49,889 nt of DNA, taken from positions 1 to 49,889 of the forward strand of contig JAFXPU010000021.1 in NCBI GenBank assembly GCA_017527675.1, written 5' to 3'. The stretch is from Bacilli bacterium (GTDB lineage: Bacteria; Bacillota_I; Bacilli_A; RF39; UBA660). The notes under the pieces are model-generated. The model was not told where the DNA came from, did not search any database, and saw only the letters and a list, made by a program, of their open reading frames with translations. Both the position numbers and the translations under genes were made by a program. Shown piece by piece: positions 39,728-49,486 of the stretch. The first letter of the stretch is position 1, and the number at the start of each line of letters is the position of its first letter.

Positions 39728-41958
39728 AATTAAAATTAAGAGCTGATGCTAAAGATTTAATTATTTTTGGTATATTTGGTCTTGTTCTTTTATATGTTAT
39801 AGCTTTAACTATATCAAATATTGGAACATTTATGCGTGAACAGGAATTTTGTGGTTTAAATCCGTTTCCTGCTTTTCAGCATAATTTCTTATTAACTATT
39901 TTCATATGGATTGCTATTATTGCTGTATTATTTTTAAGTGTTCAAACTAACTTTTTTGAAAGAGAAAGTGGTATTGGTTTTGAAGTAGGAGCTAAAAAAG
40001 AGAAAAACTATTCTCGTTGGGCTAAGAAAAAAGAAATTGAAAAGGGATTGGATGTTGTAGCAGTAGATCCAAAGTCTGATAAGGCAGTTGCTGCTGGTAT
40101 CCCTCTTATTATGAATAAACAACGTGTATGGGTTGATAATGGTGGTTACCATAACCTTGTTATCGGTTCTACTGGTGCTGGTAAAACTCAAACTACCGTT
40201 TTACCAATGGTTAACCTACTTGCTAAGCATGATGAATCAATGGTTATTACTGACCCTAAGGGTGAAATTTATGAAGGTACTGCTGAGTATTTAAAATCTT
40301 TAGGATATAATATCGTTTTACTTAATTTCCGTGATCCTCAACAAGGTAATTCATGGAACCCTATGCATTTACCACATACATTATACCTAAATGGTAATTC
40401 TGATAAAGCAGCCGAGCTATTAGACGACCTTGCTTTAAATATCCTTTATGATGAAAACAATAAAGGACAAGATCCATTCTGGGAGAAAACATCAGCTGAC
40501 TATTTCTCAGGTTTATCAATGGGTTTATTTGAAGATGCAGCAGAAGAAGAAGTTAACTTAAATAGTATAAGTTTAATGACTACTGTTGGTGAAGATAAAC
40601 TTGCAAATACTACTTACATTAAAGAATATTTCAGTTTTAAGGATCCAACAGGAAATGCATATATAAATGCATCAAGTACTATTATGGCACCTAATGATAC
40701 AAGAGCATCTATTTTATCAGTATTTAAACAAAAAATTAAATTATTTGCTTCTCGTGAAAATATTTCTGAGATGCTTGCAAATAATGACTTTGATATGCGT
40801 GATATAGGTAAAAATAAAACTGCCGTTTTCATTGTTATTCAAGATGAAAAGAAAACATATCACTCATTAGTTACAATTTTCTTGAAACAATGTTATGAAA
40901 CATTAATTTCTGTTGCTCAAGAAAATGGTGGTAAACTTAAGTATCGTACTAACTTTATTTTGGATGAGTTTGCTAACATGCCACCACTTAAGGATGTTAC
41001 AACAATGGTTACTGCTGCTCGTTCAAGAAATATTAGATTCACCTTTATCATCCAGAACTTTGCTCAATTGTACGAAGTATATGGTAAAGAAAATGGTGAA
41101 ACAATTAAAGGTAACTGTGGTAATATAGTATACTTAATTTCTACAGAGTTATCTGCCTTGGAAGAAATAAGTAAAATGTGTGGTGAGGTTAAATCAAAAG
41201 AAAAGGAAAAAACATCATCAACACCACTTGTTACAGTATCGGATTTGCAAAGACTAGATCAATGGGAAACTATTATTTTAAGATTACGTACAATGCCATT
41301 TAAAACAAAGCTAACACCTAACTTTCAAATGGATTGGGGTCATCATTTCCCAAAAGCTGCTTATCCACAACGTGAGAAGCAACCAATTAAAGTATTTGAT
41401 TTAAAGAAATTTGTAGAAGCAAAACGTGAAGAAAAAATTAATAATATGTTAAATGGTGGTGGAGATGCACCTGTGGGTGGTCGTGGAATGCCAGGAATAC
41501 CGGGAATTCCGGGTATGCCAAGTTTTCCAGGTATGCCTTCATCAAGACCATCTGGTTCAAGTTCACCATTTGGTGCAAAGAACAATAAGAGGGATAATCA
41601 ACCTCCAATTGATGTTGATGACTTAGTTAAGCGTATAGATGCTAAGATTGCTGAATTAGAGGCTGAAGAAGAAGAAGAAAGAAAGAAATCTAAAGAGCCA
41701 GTTAAGGCTGATAGGAAAACAGTTGAAAAACCAATTGAAAAACCAATTGAAAAACCAGTCTTACAACCTAAGGAAGAAAGAATTATTCCAAAACCAGTTA
41801 GTATTACTCCAAAACCAGCATTAGTAACTGAGGCTCCAAAGCCTGCTCAAACTAAAGTTGATTTAAAACCTGAAGCAAGCGCTCCTAAGGTTACTAGCAA
41901 AACAGATGATATTACTGAAGATCAATTCTTTGATGATTTCTTTAATGACGAAGATTAA
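39724..41958 (+). CDS. virD4: VirD4/TraG-type coupling ATPase
   Basis: The 744-residue protein has two N-terminal membrane helices (about 12-33 and 55-73), Walker A GSTGAGKT (148-155), MVITDPKGE (173-181), Walker B FILDEFANMPPL (411-422) and FIIQNFAQLY (441-450). These are standard for T4SS coupling proteins, which select substrates and pump them to the channel. The C-terminal part differs: a collagen-like Gly-x-Pro run (585-606), then an acidic and proline-rich tail with the unit EKPI repeated (41722-41757 in DNA). No relaxase gene accompanies it, so its substrates may be proteins. It is the last gene of the locus. Confidence 0.93.
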   Translation: MKLKLRADAKDLIIFGIFGLVLLYVIALTISNIGTFMREQEFCGLNPFPAFQHNFLLTIFIWIAIIAVLFLSVQTNFFERESGIGFEVGAKKEKNYSRWAKKKEIEKGLDVVAVDPKSDKAVAAGIPLIMNKQRVWVDNGGYHNLVIGSTGAGKTQTTVLPMVNLLAKHDESMVITDPKGEIYEGTAEYLKSLGYNIVLLNFRDPQQGNSWNPMHLPHTLYLNGNSDKAAELLDDLALNILYDENNKGQDPFWEKTSADYFSGLSMGLFEDAAEEEVNLNSISLMTTVGEDKLANTTYIKEYFSFKDPTGNAYINASSTIMAPNDTRASILSVFKQKIKLFASRENISEMLANNDFDMRDIGKNKTAVFIVIQDEKKTYHSLVTIFLKQCYETLISVAQENGGKLKYRTNFILDEFANMPPLKDVTTMVTAARSRNIRFTFIIQNFAQLYEVYGKENGETIKGNCGNIVYLISTELSALEEISKMCGEVKSKEKEKTSSTPLVTVSDLQRLDQWETIILRLRTMPFKTKLTPNFQMDWGHHFPKAAYPQREKQPIKVFDLKKFVEAKREEKINNMLNGGGDAPVGGRGMPGIPGIPGMPSFPGMPSSRPSGSSSPFGAKNNKRDNQPPIDVDDLVKRIDAKIAELEAEEEEERKKSKEPVKADRKTVEKPIEKPIEKPVLQPKEERIIPKPVSITPKPALVTEAPKPAQTKVDLKPEASAPKVTSKTDDITEDQFFDDFFNDED
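41722..41757 (+). repeat. 12-base tandem repeat encoding Glu-Lys-Pro-Ile units
   Basis: Three copies of a unit like TTGAAAAACCAA lie in the coupling-protein tail. In-frame repeats of this kind vary in number between strains. Confidence 0.6.
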
Positions 41959-41981
41959 GGTATTTAATACCTTAATTTTTT
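41954..41981 (+). terminator. Terminator closing the secretion locus
   Basis: ATTAAGGTAT (41954-41963) and ATACCTTAAT (41967-41976) form a 10-base stem with a 3-base loop, then TTTTT. The stop codon of the coupling-protein gene lies within the stem. Confidence 0.8.
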
Positions 41982-41998
41982 AGAAAGTAGATGATTAA

Positions 41999-43060
41999 AT
42001 GGAATATGTTATTTTAGCTTTATTAGTTGTTATAATTATTTTATTAATGGTTATATTATTAAAGAAACCAACGGATAATACAGCTTTAAAATTAATGGAA
42101 ATTGATCGCAACATAGTAAAAGAACTAAGTGATTTTTCTCATGATATTAATGAAGATTTTGTTAAGTTAAATGAACATATTAATGAAAAATTAAGATTAA
42201 TTAATGATGCTGTTAATGAAAGATTAGATCAAAATTTTGAAAAAACTAATAAAACTTTCCAATCTGTTTTAGAAAGACTTGCTAAGATAGATGAAGCTCA
42301 AAAGAAAATAGATGTTTTATCTTCCGATATAGTATCACTTCAAAGTGTTTTAACGGATAAGAAAACTCGTGGTATTTTTGGTGAAGTTAATCTTGAACAT
42401 ATTATGAGTAATGTTTTTGGTGAGAATAATACTCGTATATTTAAAATGCAATATAGTTTTGATAATGGAACTATTGCTGACTGTTGTTTATTTGCGCCTG
42501 AACCACTAGGTACTATTGCTATTGATTCTAAATTTCCATTAGAACATTATGAAATAATGGTTAATAAAGATAATTCAGAAGATATTAGAAAACAAGCTGA
42601 AAAAGAATTTAAAAATGATATGAAAAAACATATTGATGCTATCTCAAGTAAATATATTATTCCTAATGTTACATCAGATCAGGCAATTATGTTTTTACCA
42701 GCCGAAGCTATATTTGCCGAGGTTAATGCATATTTTCCTGATGTAATTGAATATGCTTATAAAAAGAGAGTATGGATTACTAGTCCAACTACTTTAATAA
42801 GTACTTTAACAACTATTCAAATCATAATTAAAAATATGGAAAGAGATAAATATGCTAGTGTTATTCATGCAGAATTAAATTTACTAGCTGCTGATTTTAA
42901 ACGCTACAAAGATCGTTGGGATAAACTTTCTCGTAGTATTGAAACTGTTTCTGCTGATGTGAAAGATATTCATACAACAACAGAGAAAATATCAAAGCGT
43001 TTTGATAGTATTAATCAAGTTGAAATGGAGAAATTAGATTATTTTGATAAAGAAAATTAA
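41999..43060 (+). CDS. rmuC: RmuC family DNA recombination protein
   Basis: The 353-residue protein opens with a membrane helix (2-20), continues as a coiled coil (about 35-120) and then the RmuC domain with GIFGEVNLEHIMSNVFGEN, AIDSKFPLEHYE (near 178) and VTSDQAIMFLPAEAIFAEV (near 222). RmuC proteins have a restriction-endonuclease-like fold and are linked to limiting DNA inversions or rearrangements. Length is short of the E. coli protein but usual in Firmicutes. It marks the right-hand chromosomal border of the large locus and is followed by a 17-base overlap with the next gene. Confidence 0.92.
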   Translation: MEYVILALLVVIIILLMVILLKKPTDNTALKLMEIDRNIVKELSDFSHDINEDFVKLNEHINEKLRLINDAVNERLDQNFEKTNKTFQSVLERLAKIDEAQKKIDVLSSDIVSLQSVLTDKKTRGIFGEVNLEHIMSNVFGENNTRIFKMQYSFDNGTIADCCLFAPEPLGTIAIDSKFPLEHYEIMVNKDNSEDIRKQAEKEFKNDMKKHIDAISSKYIIPNVTSDQAIMFLPAEAIFAEVNAYFPDVIEYAYKKRVWITSPTTLISTLTTIQIIIKNMERDKYASVIHAELNLLAADFKRYKDRWDKLSRSIETVSADVKDIHTTTEKISKRFDSINQVEMEKLDYFDKEN

Positions 43061-43559
43061 TAAATCTTTAGTCATTATAACATTAATAGGAAGTATGATA
43101 ATGTTATTTAAAACAAAATTAAATGTTGTAAATACATTAAAAATACTTTCTATTTTTTTGTCTATTAATGTTATAAATATTATTAATTATAAATATAAAA
43201 TAAATGATAAAGTTAATTTTATTTATATTGTTTTTATTATTTTAGCTCACTTTTTAGGAGTCATTTTAAACTTTTATGATAAGATTAAATATTATGATAA
43301 ATTTGTTCATTTTTTATTTGGAATTGTTGCTTCATATATATTATCTTTTTTTATAAAGGGTAAGTATAAAATAATAAAGATTATAATTGTTGTAATTTTT
43401 TTAGCAACTATGTGGGAAATATATGAATATATATGTAGTATATTATTCCATATTGATCCCCAAAATAATTTAACAACTGGTGTTAATGATACAATGCAAG
43501 ATATTATAGTAGCTTTTATTGGTTCCATAATTGCACCAATATTATGTAGAAAATTATAA
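43044..43559 (+). CDS. Polytopic membrane protein (DUF2238/YjdF-like)
   Basis: The 171-residue protein has about five hydrophobic helices. YYDKFVHFLFGIVASYIL and a WEIYEY motif followed by TGVNDTMQDIIVAFIGS match the conserved H, E and D positions of the YjdF/DUF2238 membrane family of unknown function. The start is TTG at 43044, overlapping rmuC by 17 bases, so it is probably translated by coupling. A terminator hairpin follows. No role can be assigned. Confidence 0.7.
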   Translation: MIKKINKSLVIITLIGSMIMLFKTKLNVVNTLKILSIFLSINVINIINYKYKINDKVNFIYIVFIILAHFLGVILNFYDKIKYYDKFVHFLFGIVASYILSFFIKGKYKIIKIIIVVIFLATMWEIYEYICSILFHIDPQNNLTTGVNDTMQDIIVAFIGSIIAPILCRKL

Positions 43560-43575
43560 TATCTAAATGTAAAGT

Positions 43576-43601
43576 AAAAAGATATAATATATCTTTTTTT
43601 T
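43576..43601 (+). terminator. Terminator between the membrane-protein gene and rnr
   Basis: AAAAAGATAT (43576-43585) pairs with ATATCTTTTT (43589-43598), loop AAT, then more T residues. Confidence 0.65.
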
Positions 43602-43634
43602 GTTTATTAGGTTATAATTATTATAGGTGATTCT

Positions 43635-45743
43635 ATGAATAAAATAGAGAATTTAATATTAGAAGTATTACATAAAGAAAATAAGGCTTTTAGCGCTCTT
43701 GAAATATGTAGGATTTTAAATTTTAACACTAAGGATGATTTAAAAGCTATTATTCAAGTGTTACATGAAATGGAAAAGAATTTTAAAGTATATGTTACCA
43801 AAAGTGGTAATTATATGCTTTTTGAAAATAGTAATTGTCAAATAGGTATATTACAAACAACAACTAAAGGATTTGGTTTTGTTAGAGTTGATGATAATTT
43901 AGAAATTAAGATACCTTCAGATAAAATTCATGATGCTATAAATAAAGATAAGGTTATGGTTAATATTACCAATAATAAATCTGAACCTATTGAAGGGGAA
44001 ATAGTAAGAGTTGTTGAAAGAAGTAAAGATAATATTGTTGGTACTGTTTTCATAAGAAAAGGTAAGATATTTGTAAAACCAGATGATACTAAATTAAATT
44101 TTGATGTAGAAATATTAGATAATGATTATGCTAATTTAGTTGAGGGACATAAAGTTGTTATTAGTTTGCTTACTGGTATTAAGGGAAATCATTTAGGAAA
44201 TATTGTTAAAGTAATTGGTCATATAAATGATCCAGGTATAGATATTTTATCTATTATGGCCAAATATGATGTTAATGACGAATTTTCTGAGGCCTTAATG
44301 GAAGAAGTACATACATTACCTGATCATGTATTAGATGAGGAAATAAAAAGACGTGCTGATTTGGGACATGATTTAAGAGATAAAATAATTTTTACTATTG
44401 ATGGTGATGATACTAAAGATATAGATGATGCCATATCCGCTGAAATTATGGATAATGGTAATTATTTACTTGGGGTTCATATTGCTGATGTATCACATTA
44501 TGTAAAAGAAGGTCATGAACTTGATAAGGAAGCAATGTCACGTGGTACTAGTGTTTATTTAGCTGATAGGGTTGTACCAATGTTACCTCATGAACTTTCT
44601 AATGGTATATGTTCTTTGAATCCTAATGTTGATAGATTAGCTATGTCATGTATTATGGAAATAGATAATCAAGGTCGTATTGTTCATAGTGATATTTTTG
44701 AAAGTGTTATTAAATCGCGTATTCAAATGACTTATAAAAATGTTAATAAGATATTAGAAGAAGATATTATTCCTGAAGGCTACGAAGATTATGCTGAAAC
44801 ATTAAAATTAATGAATAAGATATCAGATATTTTAAGAACTAAGATGAATAATCGTGGTTATATTGATTTTGATATTGATGAAGGAAAAATTATTGTAGAT
44901 GAAACAGGAAAAGCTATTGATGTTGTATTGCGTAATCGCGGTATTGGAGAAAAACTAATTGAAAACTTTATGATTGCAGCTAATGAAGCAGTAGCTGAAA
45001 CCTTCACTTTTATGGATATGCCACTTATCTATCGTATTCATGGTGAACCAAGTGAAGAAAAATTGCAAAATTTCTTTAGATTACTTAATGTTTTAAATCA
45101 CCGATTAAAAACTAATACTAAGAAATTAACACCTAAAACTATTCAACAAGTACTTGATGAATTAAAAGGTTTAGATGATTTTTATGTATTATCTAATCAA
45201 TTACTTCGTTCTATGCAAAAAGCAGAATATTCACCAAATAATATTGGTCACTTCGGTTTAGCAAGTAAGATGTATTGTCATTTTACTTCACCTATTAGAC
45301 GTTATCCAGATTTAACAGTACATCGCTCTATTAAAAAATGTTTATTAAATAAAGAGTTAAATATGGATGTTATTAATGCATGGCAAAAAAAATTACCAGA
45401 AATGGCAGAGCATTCATCTTTAAAGGAACGTGCTTCTATTGATTGTGAAAGAGAAGTAGATAAGATGAAGATGGCTGAATATATGGAACAGCATATTGGT
45501 GAACAATTTGAAGGTATGATTACAGGTGTTGCTAGTTTTGGTATGTTTGTTGGTCTTCCAAATATGATTGAAGGACTTGTTAAAGTTGAAGATTTAACTG
45601 ATGATTTCTATAGATATGATGAATCAACATTCTCATTAGTTGGTGAACGTACAAAAAAGAGATATACAATTGGTAAAAAAGTTAAAGTTGAGGCTATTTC
45701 AGCTTCAAAATTAACTCAAACTATTGATTTTAAGTTGGTATAA
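43635..45743 (+). CDS. rnr: Ribonuclease R
   Basis: The 702-residue 3'-5' exoribonuclease degrades structured RNA and takes part in trans-translation. Domains in order: winged helix (1-65), cold-shock domains (about 66-195), the RNB catalytic domain with IDGDDTKDIDDAI (255-267, metal-binding aspartates) and GVHIADVSHYV, RIHGEPSEEKL and CHFTSPIRRYPDL, then a C-terminal S1 domain (FEGMITGVASFGMFVGLPN, near 622). No lysine-rich tail follows S1. Its usual partner smpB lies about 3.2 kb downstream on the same strand, with three genes in between. TATAAT at 43613-43618 is a possible -10 box. Confidence 0.96.
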   Translation: MNKIENLILEVLHKENKAFSALEICRILNFNTKDDLKAIIQVLHEMEKNFKVYVTKSGNYMLFENSNCQIGILQTTTKGFGFVRVDDNLEIKIPSDKIHDAINKDKVMVNITNNKSEPIEGEIVRVVERSKDNIVGTVFIRKGKIFVKPDDTKLNFDVEILDNDYANLVEGHKVVISLLTGIKGNHLGNIVKVIGHINDPGIDILSIMAKYDVNDEFSEALMEEVHTLPDHVLDEEIKRRADLGHDLRDKIIFTIDGDDTKDIDDAISAEIMDNGNYLLGVHIADVSHYVKEGHELDKEAMSRGTSVYLADRVVPMLPHELSNGICSLNPNVDRLAMSCIMEIDNQGRIVHSDIFESVIKSRIQMTYKNVNKILEEDIIPEGYEDYAETLKLMNKISDILRTKMNNRGYIDFDIDEGKIIVDETGKAIDVVLRNRGIGEKLIENFMIAANEAVAETFTFMDMPLIYRIHGEPSEEKLQNFFRLLNVLNHRLKTNTKKLTPKTIQQVLDELKGLDDFYVLSNQLLRSMQKAEYSPNNIGHFGLASKMYCHFTSPIRRYPDLTVHRSIKKCLLNKELNMDVINAWQKKLPEMAEHSSLKERASIDCEREVDKMKMAEYMEQHIGEQFEGMITGVASFGMFVGLPNMIEGLVKVEDLTDDFYRYDESTFSLVGERTKKRYTIGKKVKVEAISASKLTQTIDFKLV

Positions 45744-45775
45744 CTATATAATAAATTACTAATTAGGTGATTAAT

Positions 45776-46612
45776 ATGCGTGAAAGTGTAAAAAAGAATC
45801 AGGAAAGAATTAAGCAATTAAGAAAAATTAGGGAATCATGTAAAAACTCTGATGAGGCATTAGATTATTTAGATCAACATTCAGCTGATCCCTTTGGCCG
45901 AATTGTGTATGGTAAAGCATTATTACATGAAGGTAATAGAAAAGAAGCTAAAGAAGTCTTTGAGGAATTATTAGAATTAGGTAATTTTAAACACGTCTTA
46001 AAATATTTGTCTTTTATTGAATTGGTTGAAAAAGATTATATTAATTGTTTAAAACATATAAATATTATTGAAGAATTATTTAAAGAATATTATGATAAAC
46101 GTGATTTTCGTTATATTAAATATCTCTGTATGAGTCAGTTAGGAATGCAACCAGATATAAATAATAATTCAATGGATTATATTGAATACTTAATTTTTAA
46201 TTATAATCGGGAAATGGTAATTAAGCATATTTCAAATCATTTAATAGAATTTCATGAACAAAAATCTGGAATTTTAGGATTTGATGAAAAAGATTTTGAC
46301 GATGCTTTATTTGCTAAAGATACAGATATTGAAAAATTATATGACGAGATGATGGATATTTTAAAACTAGATGAGGTAAAGGATATTACTGATTATGCTG
46401 TTTGTACAAAAATATATTTTAAATATGATAATATTGGTATAAATACAAATGGTAAACAAAATTACTTAGTGGTTATGATTTTAACTGGAACTGATCATAT
46501 TATTTCTATGTATCCAACTATAAGTCCAGAAAGAAATTATTTAATTAATAAAAACCCAGTATTCGATTTTCAGGAAACACTTAAAAAAGCAAGAGAACAA
46601 AGAGCATTATAG
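45776..46612 (+). CDS. TPR-like protein of unknown function
   Basis: The start is ATG 45776; the in-frame GTG at 45767 falls inside the AGGTGA ribosome site. The 278-residue cytoplasmic protein has a basic N-terminal helix and tetratricopeptide-like pairs (PFGRIVYGKALLHEGNRKEA and EVFEELLELGNFKHVLKYL, residues about 42-85), and a C-terminal domain with YFKYDNIGINTNGKQNYLVV and MYPTISPERN. I do not recognise this domain. It lies between rnr and the CapA genes and ends in a terminator whose stem includes its last codons. Confidence 0.6.
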   Translation: MRESVKKNQERIKQLRKIRESCKNSDEALDYLDQHSADPFGRIVYGKALLHEGNRKEAKEVFEELLELGNFKHVLKYLSFIELVEKDYINCLKHINIIEELFKEYYDKRDFRYIKYLCMSQLGMQPDINNNSMDYIEYLIFNYNREMVIKHISNHLIEFHEQKSGILGFDEKDFDDALFAKDTDIEKLYDEMMDILKLDEVKDITDYAVCTKIYFKYDNIGINTNGKQNYLVVMILTGTDHIISMYPTISPERNYLINKNPVFDFQETLKKAREQRAL

Positions 46613-46628
46613 ACAATAATGCTTTTTT
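46603..46628 (+). terminator. Terminator after the TPR-like gene
   Basis: AGCATTAT (46603-46610) pairs with ATAATGCT (46616-46623), loop AGACA, then TTTTTT. Confidence 0.75.
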
Positions 46629-46653
46629 AAGTTATAATTAATATGGTGATAAT

Positions 46654-47829
46654 GTGAATAAAAAAAGAAAAATAAAAAAGGGCCCAATTATTATTTTAGC
46701 TATTATTTTTATAGCTTTAATAGTTGTATCTTTTAAACTATTTAGTAAATCAGATAATAATAAAAAAGATACTAAAAAGGATAATAAAACGGAAGAAAAA
46801 AAGAAACCTCAAAAACCAGATAAACCTGAAAACAAGGATAAAAGAATGTCTGTTTTTATGGTAGGTGATGTATTAATACATCAAGCTATTTTAAATGATG
46901 CTGATTCAGATGGCGATGGTAATTATGAATTTAGATCGATGTTTTCTTATATTGAACCAATGTTAAAAAAATATGATTTAAGATATTGTAATCAGGAGTC
47001 AACTATTGGGGGTAAAAATTTAGGTATATCAGCATATCCAGGATTTAATTCACCTGATGAGATAGGTGATACCTTGGTTGATATGGGATTTAATATGGTA
47101 TCACTTGCAAATAATCATACTCTAGATAGAGGTATTCAAGCCGTTAATTATTCCAATAATTATTGGAAAGGTAAAAATATCATTACAGCAGGTACATATG
47201 CATCAGAAGAGGAAAGAAATACTATAACTATTCATGAGAAAAATGGTATTAAATTTGCTTTTTTATCATATACCACAATATCTAATGCCACGGTTCCAAA
47301 TAATTATATTTTAAATATGTATAGCAATGAAAGAGCATCAGCTGATGTTACTAAGGCTAAAGAATTAGGCGCTGAAGTAATAATTGTAGCTATGCACTGG
47401 GGAACAGAATATACTAATGAAGAAACTAATTCTCAAAAGCAAATAGCAGAGTATTTAGCAAATTTGGGTGTTAATTTAATTATTGGTGCTCATCCACATG
47501 TAGTTGAACCAATTACTTATATTAATGACACATTAGTAATATATTCTTTGGGTAATTTTATTTCTAATCAATTATTTTTAAATGAGAATGCCGGAACAGG
47601 TATGTATGCAACTGTTGATATAGTAGTTGATGAAAATGGAAAAGTTACATTTGAGAATTTAAATTATGAATTATTATTATCTTATATGGAGAATAATAGT
47701 TCAGTTGCTAATAATAGCCGTAATTTTAAGGTAATTCCTTATAGTAAATTAACAAATGAAATGCTACCAAATTATCAAGCATTTCAATCTGAATTAGAAA
47801 GTTATGTAGAAAGGTATCAAGAAATATGA
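46654..47829 (+). CDS. CapA-family metallophosphatase-like protein (first of a tandem pair)
   Basis: The 391-residue protein starts at GTG 46654 after GGTGATAAT. One membrane helix (about 10-28) and a Lys/Asp-rich tether place it on the outer face. The CapA/PgsA domain follows: [50 protein letters not shown] and IIGAHPHVVEPI, ending [12 protein letters not shown]. These Asp, Asn and His blocks bind metals in this calcineurin-like family. CapA proteins belong to poly-gamma-glutamate systems, but no capB or capC gene is nearby, so a different wall-related role is possible. Confidence 0.88.
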   Translation: MNKKRKIKKGPIIILAIIFIALIVVSFKLFSKSDNNKKDTKKDNKTEEKKKPQKPDKPENKDKRMSVFMVGDVLIHQAILNDADSDGDGNYEFRSMFSYIEPMLKKYDLRYCNQESTIGGKNLGISAYPGFNSPDEIGDTLVDMGFNMVSLANNHTLDRGIQAVNYSNNYWKGKNIITAGTYASEEERNTITIHEKNGIKFAFLSYTTISNATVPNNYILNMYSNERASADVTKAKELGAEVIIVAMHWGTEYTNEETNSQKQIAEYLANLGVNLIIGAHPHVVEPITYINDTLVIYSLGNFISNQLFLNENAGTGMYATVDIVVDENGKVTFENLNYELLLSYMENNSSVANNSRNFKVIPYSKLTNEMLPNYQAFQSELESYVERYQEI

Positions 47830-48977
47830 AATTAAGAAAAGAAGTATGGTTTATAATTATATGTTTAGTATTAAGTGTAGGATTATTCCTTGTTTTTAAA
47901 CCTAGTGATGGTACTAAAACTAAAAAAGGAAGTAATGATTCTAAACCAAGTGGTAGTGGGAAAGATAAGCCAACTGAGGAAGTAGTTAAAGATAAAAAAA
48001 TGTCTTTAGTTATGGTTGGTGATACATTAATTCATGGAGCTGTTTATTATGATGCATCTCCTAATTATTCAGGGCAAGCTCCATATGATTTTTCAAAGAT
48101 GTTAACTCATATATCTGAATATATTAAAGATTATGACTTAAAATATTTTAATCAAGAAAGTATTATAGGTGGCAAGGCTATTGGCCTTAGTCACTATCCA
48201 CGTTTAAATTCACCAGAAGAAATAGGTGAGGATATGGTTGCTGCTGGTTTTAATATGGTTAGTCTTGCTAACAACCACTCATTTGATAAAGGTGATGTTG
48301 GTCTTGTTAACTCAATTAATTTTTGGAAAACCCAAAATATTATAACAGCTGGTCAATATGCTTCTGAAGAAGAACAAAAAGAAGTACCAATTCATGAAAA
48401 AAATGGCATTAAATTTGCCTTCTTATCTTATACTACTGTAACAAATGGTTTATCTGCTTCAGAGCCATATTATGTAAATGTTTATAGTAATGAACGTGTT
48501 AAAGAAGATGTTACTAAAGCTCGTCAAAAAGGAGCAGAAGTGGTTATTGTAGCTATGCACTGGGGAGCCGAATATACTCATGAACCTGTTGATGAAGAAG
48601 TTACAATTGCTAAATATTTATCTGAATTAGGTGTTGATTTGGTTATTGGTACTCATCCACATGTTATTCAACCAATTGCTTATGTTGGAAATACTTTAGT
48701 TATTTACTCTTTAGGTAACTTCTTATCAGCTCAACATGAATTAGGTCAAGAAAAGATTATTGGTTTAACAGTTGGTCTTGATATTGTTGTTGATAAGGAT
48801 GGTAAAGTTAAATTTGAAAACATAAAACCAGAATTAAATTATACATATTGTACTTGGCCAAATGGATATCATAATTTCTCAGTTTATCAATTTAGTCAAT
48901 TAGACGATTCAATATTACCAAATTATAAGTCTATTGAAGAAAAATATATGCAAATAGTACATAGTGAAGGTGTATAA
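47826..48977 (+). CDS. CapA-family metallophosphatase-like protein (second of a tandem pair)
   Basis: The 383-residue protein is a close paralogue of the preceding one; blocks such as [15 protein letters not shown], the V[14 protein letters not shown] pattern and VIYSLGNF are shared. It has its own membrane helix (6-23) and Gly/Ser/Lys tether. Its start overlaps the previous stop as ATGA (47826-47829), so the pair is translationally coupled and may form a heteromer. The metal-binding blocks ([28 protein letters not shown]) are complete. It ends on the base where smpB begins. Confidence 0.88.
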   Translation: MKLRKEVWFIIICLVLSVGLFLVFKPSDGTKTKKGSNDSKPSGSGKDKPTEEVVKDKKMSLVMVGDTLIHGAVYYDASPNYSGQAPYDFSKMLTHISEYIKDYDLKYFNQESIIGGKAIGLSHYPRLNSPEEIGEDMVAAGFNMVSLANNHSFDKGDVGLVNSINFWKTQNIITAGQYASEEEQKEVPIHEKNGIKFAFLSYTTVTNGLSASEPYYVNVYSNERVKEDVTKARQKGAEVVIVAMHWGAEYTHEPVDEEVTIAKYLSELGVDLVIGTHPHVIQPIAYVGNTLVIYSLGNFLSAQHELGQEKIIGLTVGLDIVVDKDGKVKFENIKPELNYTYCTWPNGYHNFSVYQFSQLDDSILPNYKSIEEKYMQIVHSEGV

Positions 48978-49414
48978 TGGAAATCTTAAACCGTAAAGCA
49001 AAACATGATTATTTTATTGAAGATGAATATGAGGCTGGAATTGTTTTAACAGGTACGGAAATTAAATCAATTCGTAATGGTAAAGCTAACATCAAAGATA
49101 GTTATGCAATTATCAAAAATGGTGAAGCCTATATTTTAAATATGCATATTAGTAAATATGATGAAGGTAATATTTTTAACCATGAAGAAACTAGAACACG
49201 AAAATTATTATTAAATAAAAGAGAAATATATAAGATGCGTGATGCTATAGAAAAAGCAGGTTATACACTTGTACCTTTAAAGGTTTACTTTAAAGGTAAT
49301 TATGCTAAAGTTTTAATTGGTGTTGCTAAAGGTAAACATAATTATGATAAACGTGAAAGTTTAAAAGAAAAAGATATTAAAAGAGAAATAGAAAAGAATT
49401 TAAAAAGGTCTTAA
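48977..49414 (+). CDS. smpB: SsrA-binding protein SmpB
   Basis: The 145-residue protein binds tmRNA and delivers it to stalled ribosomes. [41 protein letters not shown] (read as two blocks) and HDKRE-like [17 protein letters not shown] at the end are family hallmarks. The start overlaps the stop of the second capA-like gene by one base. tmRNA is often encoded next to smpB, but none is found between here and the window end. Together with rnr it forms a dispersed ribosome-rescue group. Confidence 0.96.
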   Translation: MEILNRKAKHDYFIEDEYEAGIVLTGTEIKSIRNGKANIKDSYAIIKNGEAYILNMHISKYDEGNIFNHEETRTRKLLLNKREIYKMRDAIEKAGYTLVPLKVYFKGNYAKVLIGVAKGKHNYDKRESLKEKDIKREIEKNLKRS

Positions 49415-49419
49415 AATGC

Positions 49420-49448
49420 TTGACTAATTTGCTAATTTATTATATATT
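49420..49448 (+). promoter_or_regulatory. Promoter of spoVG
   Basis: TTGACT (49420-49425) and TATATT (49443-49448) are 17 bases apart, followed by GGAAGGAG and the ATG at 49487. Confidence 0.75.
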
Positions 49449-49486
49449 TAAAGTGTACAAACTAGAAGACGGAAGGAGTGTACTTT

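Noticed and set aside
13806-41958. Integrative conjugative element
   Set aside because: VirB4, VirD4 and PrgI are present, but no relaxase, integrase, replication gene or attachment repeats are seen, and the flanks are housekeeping genes.
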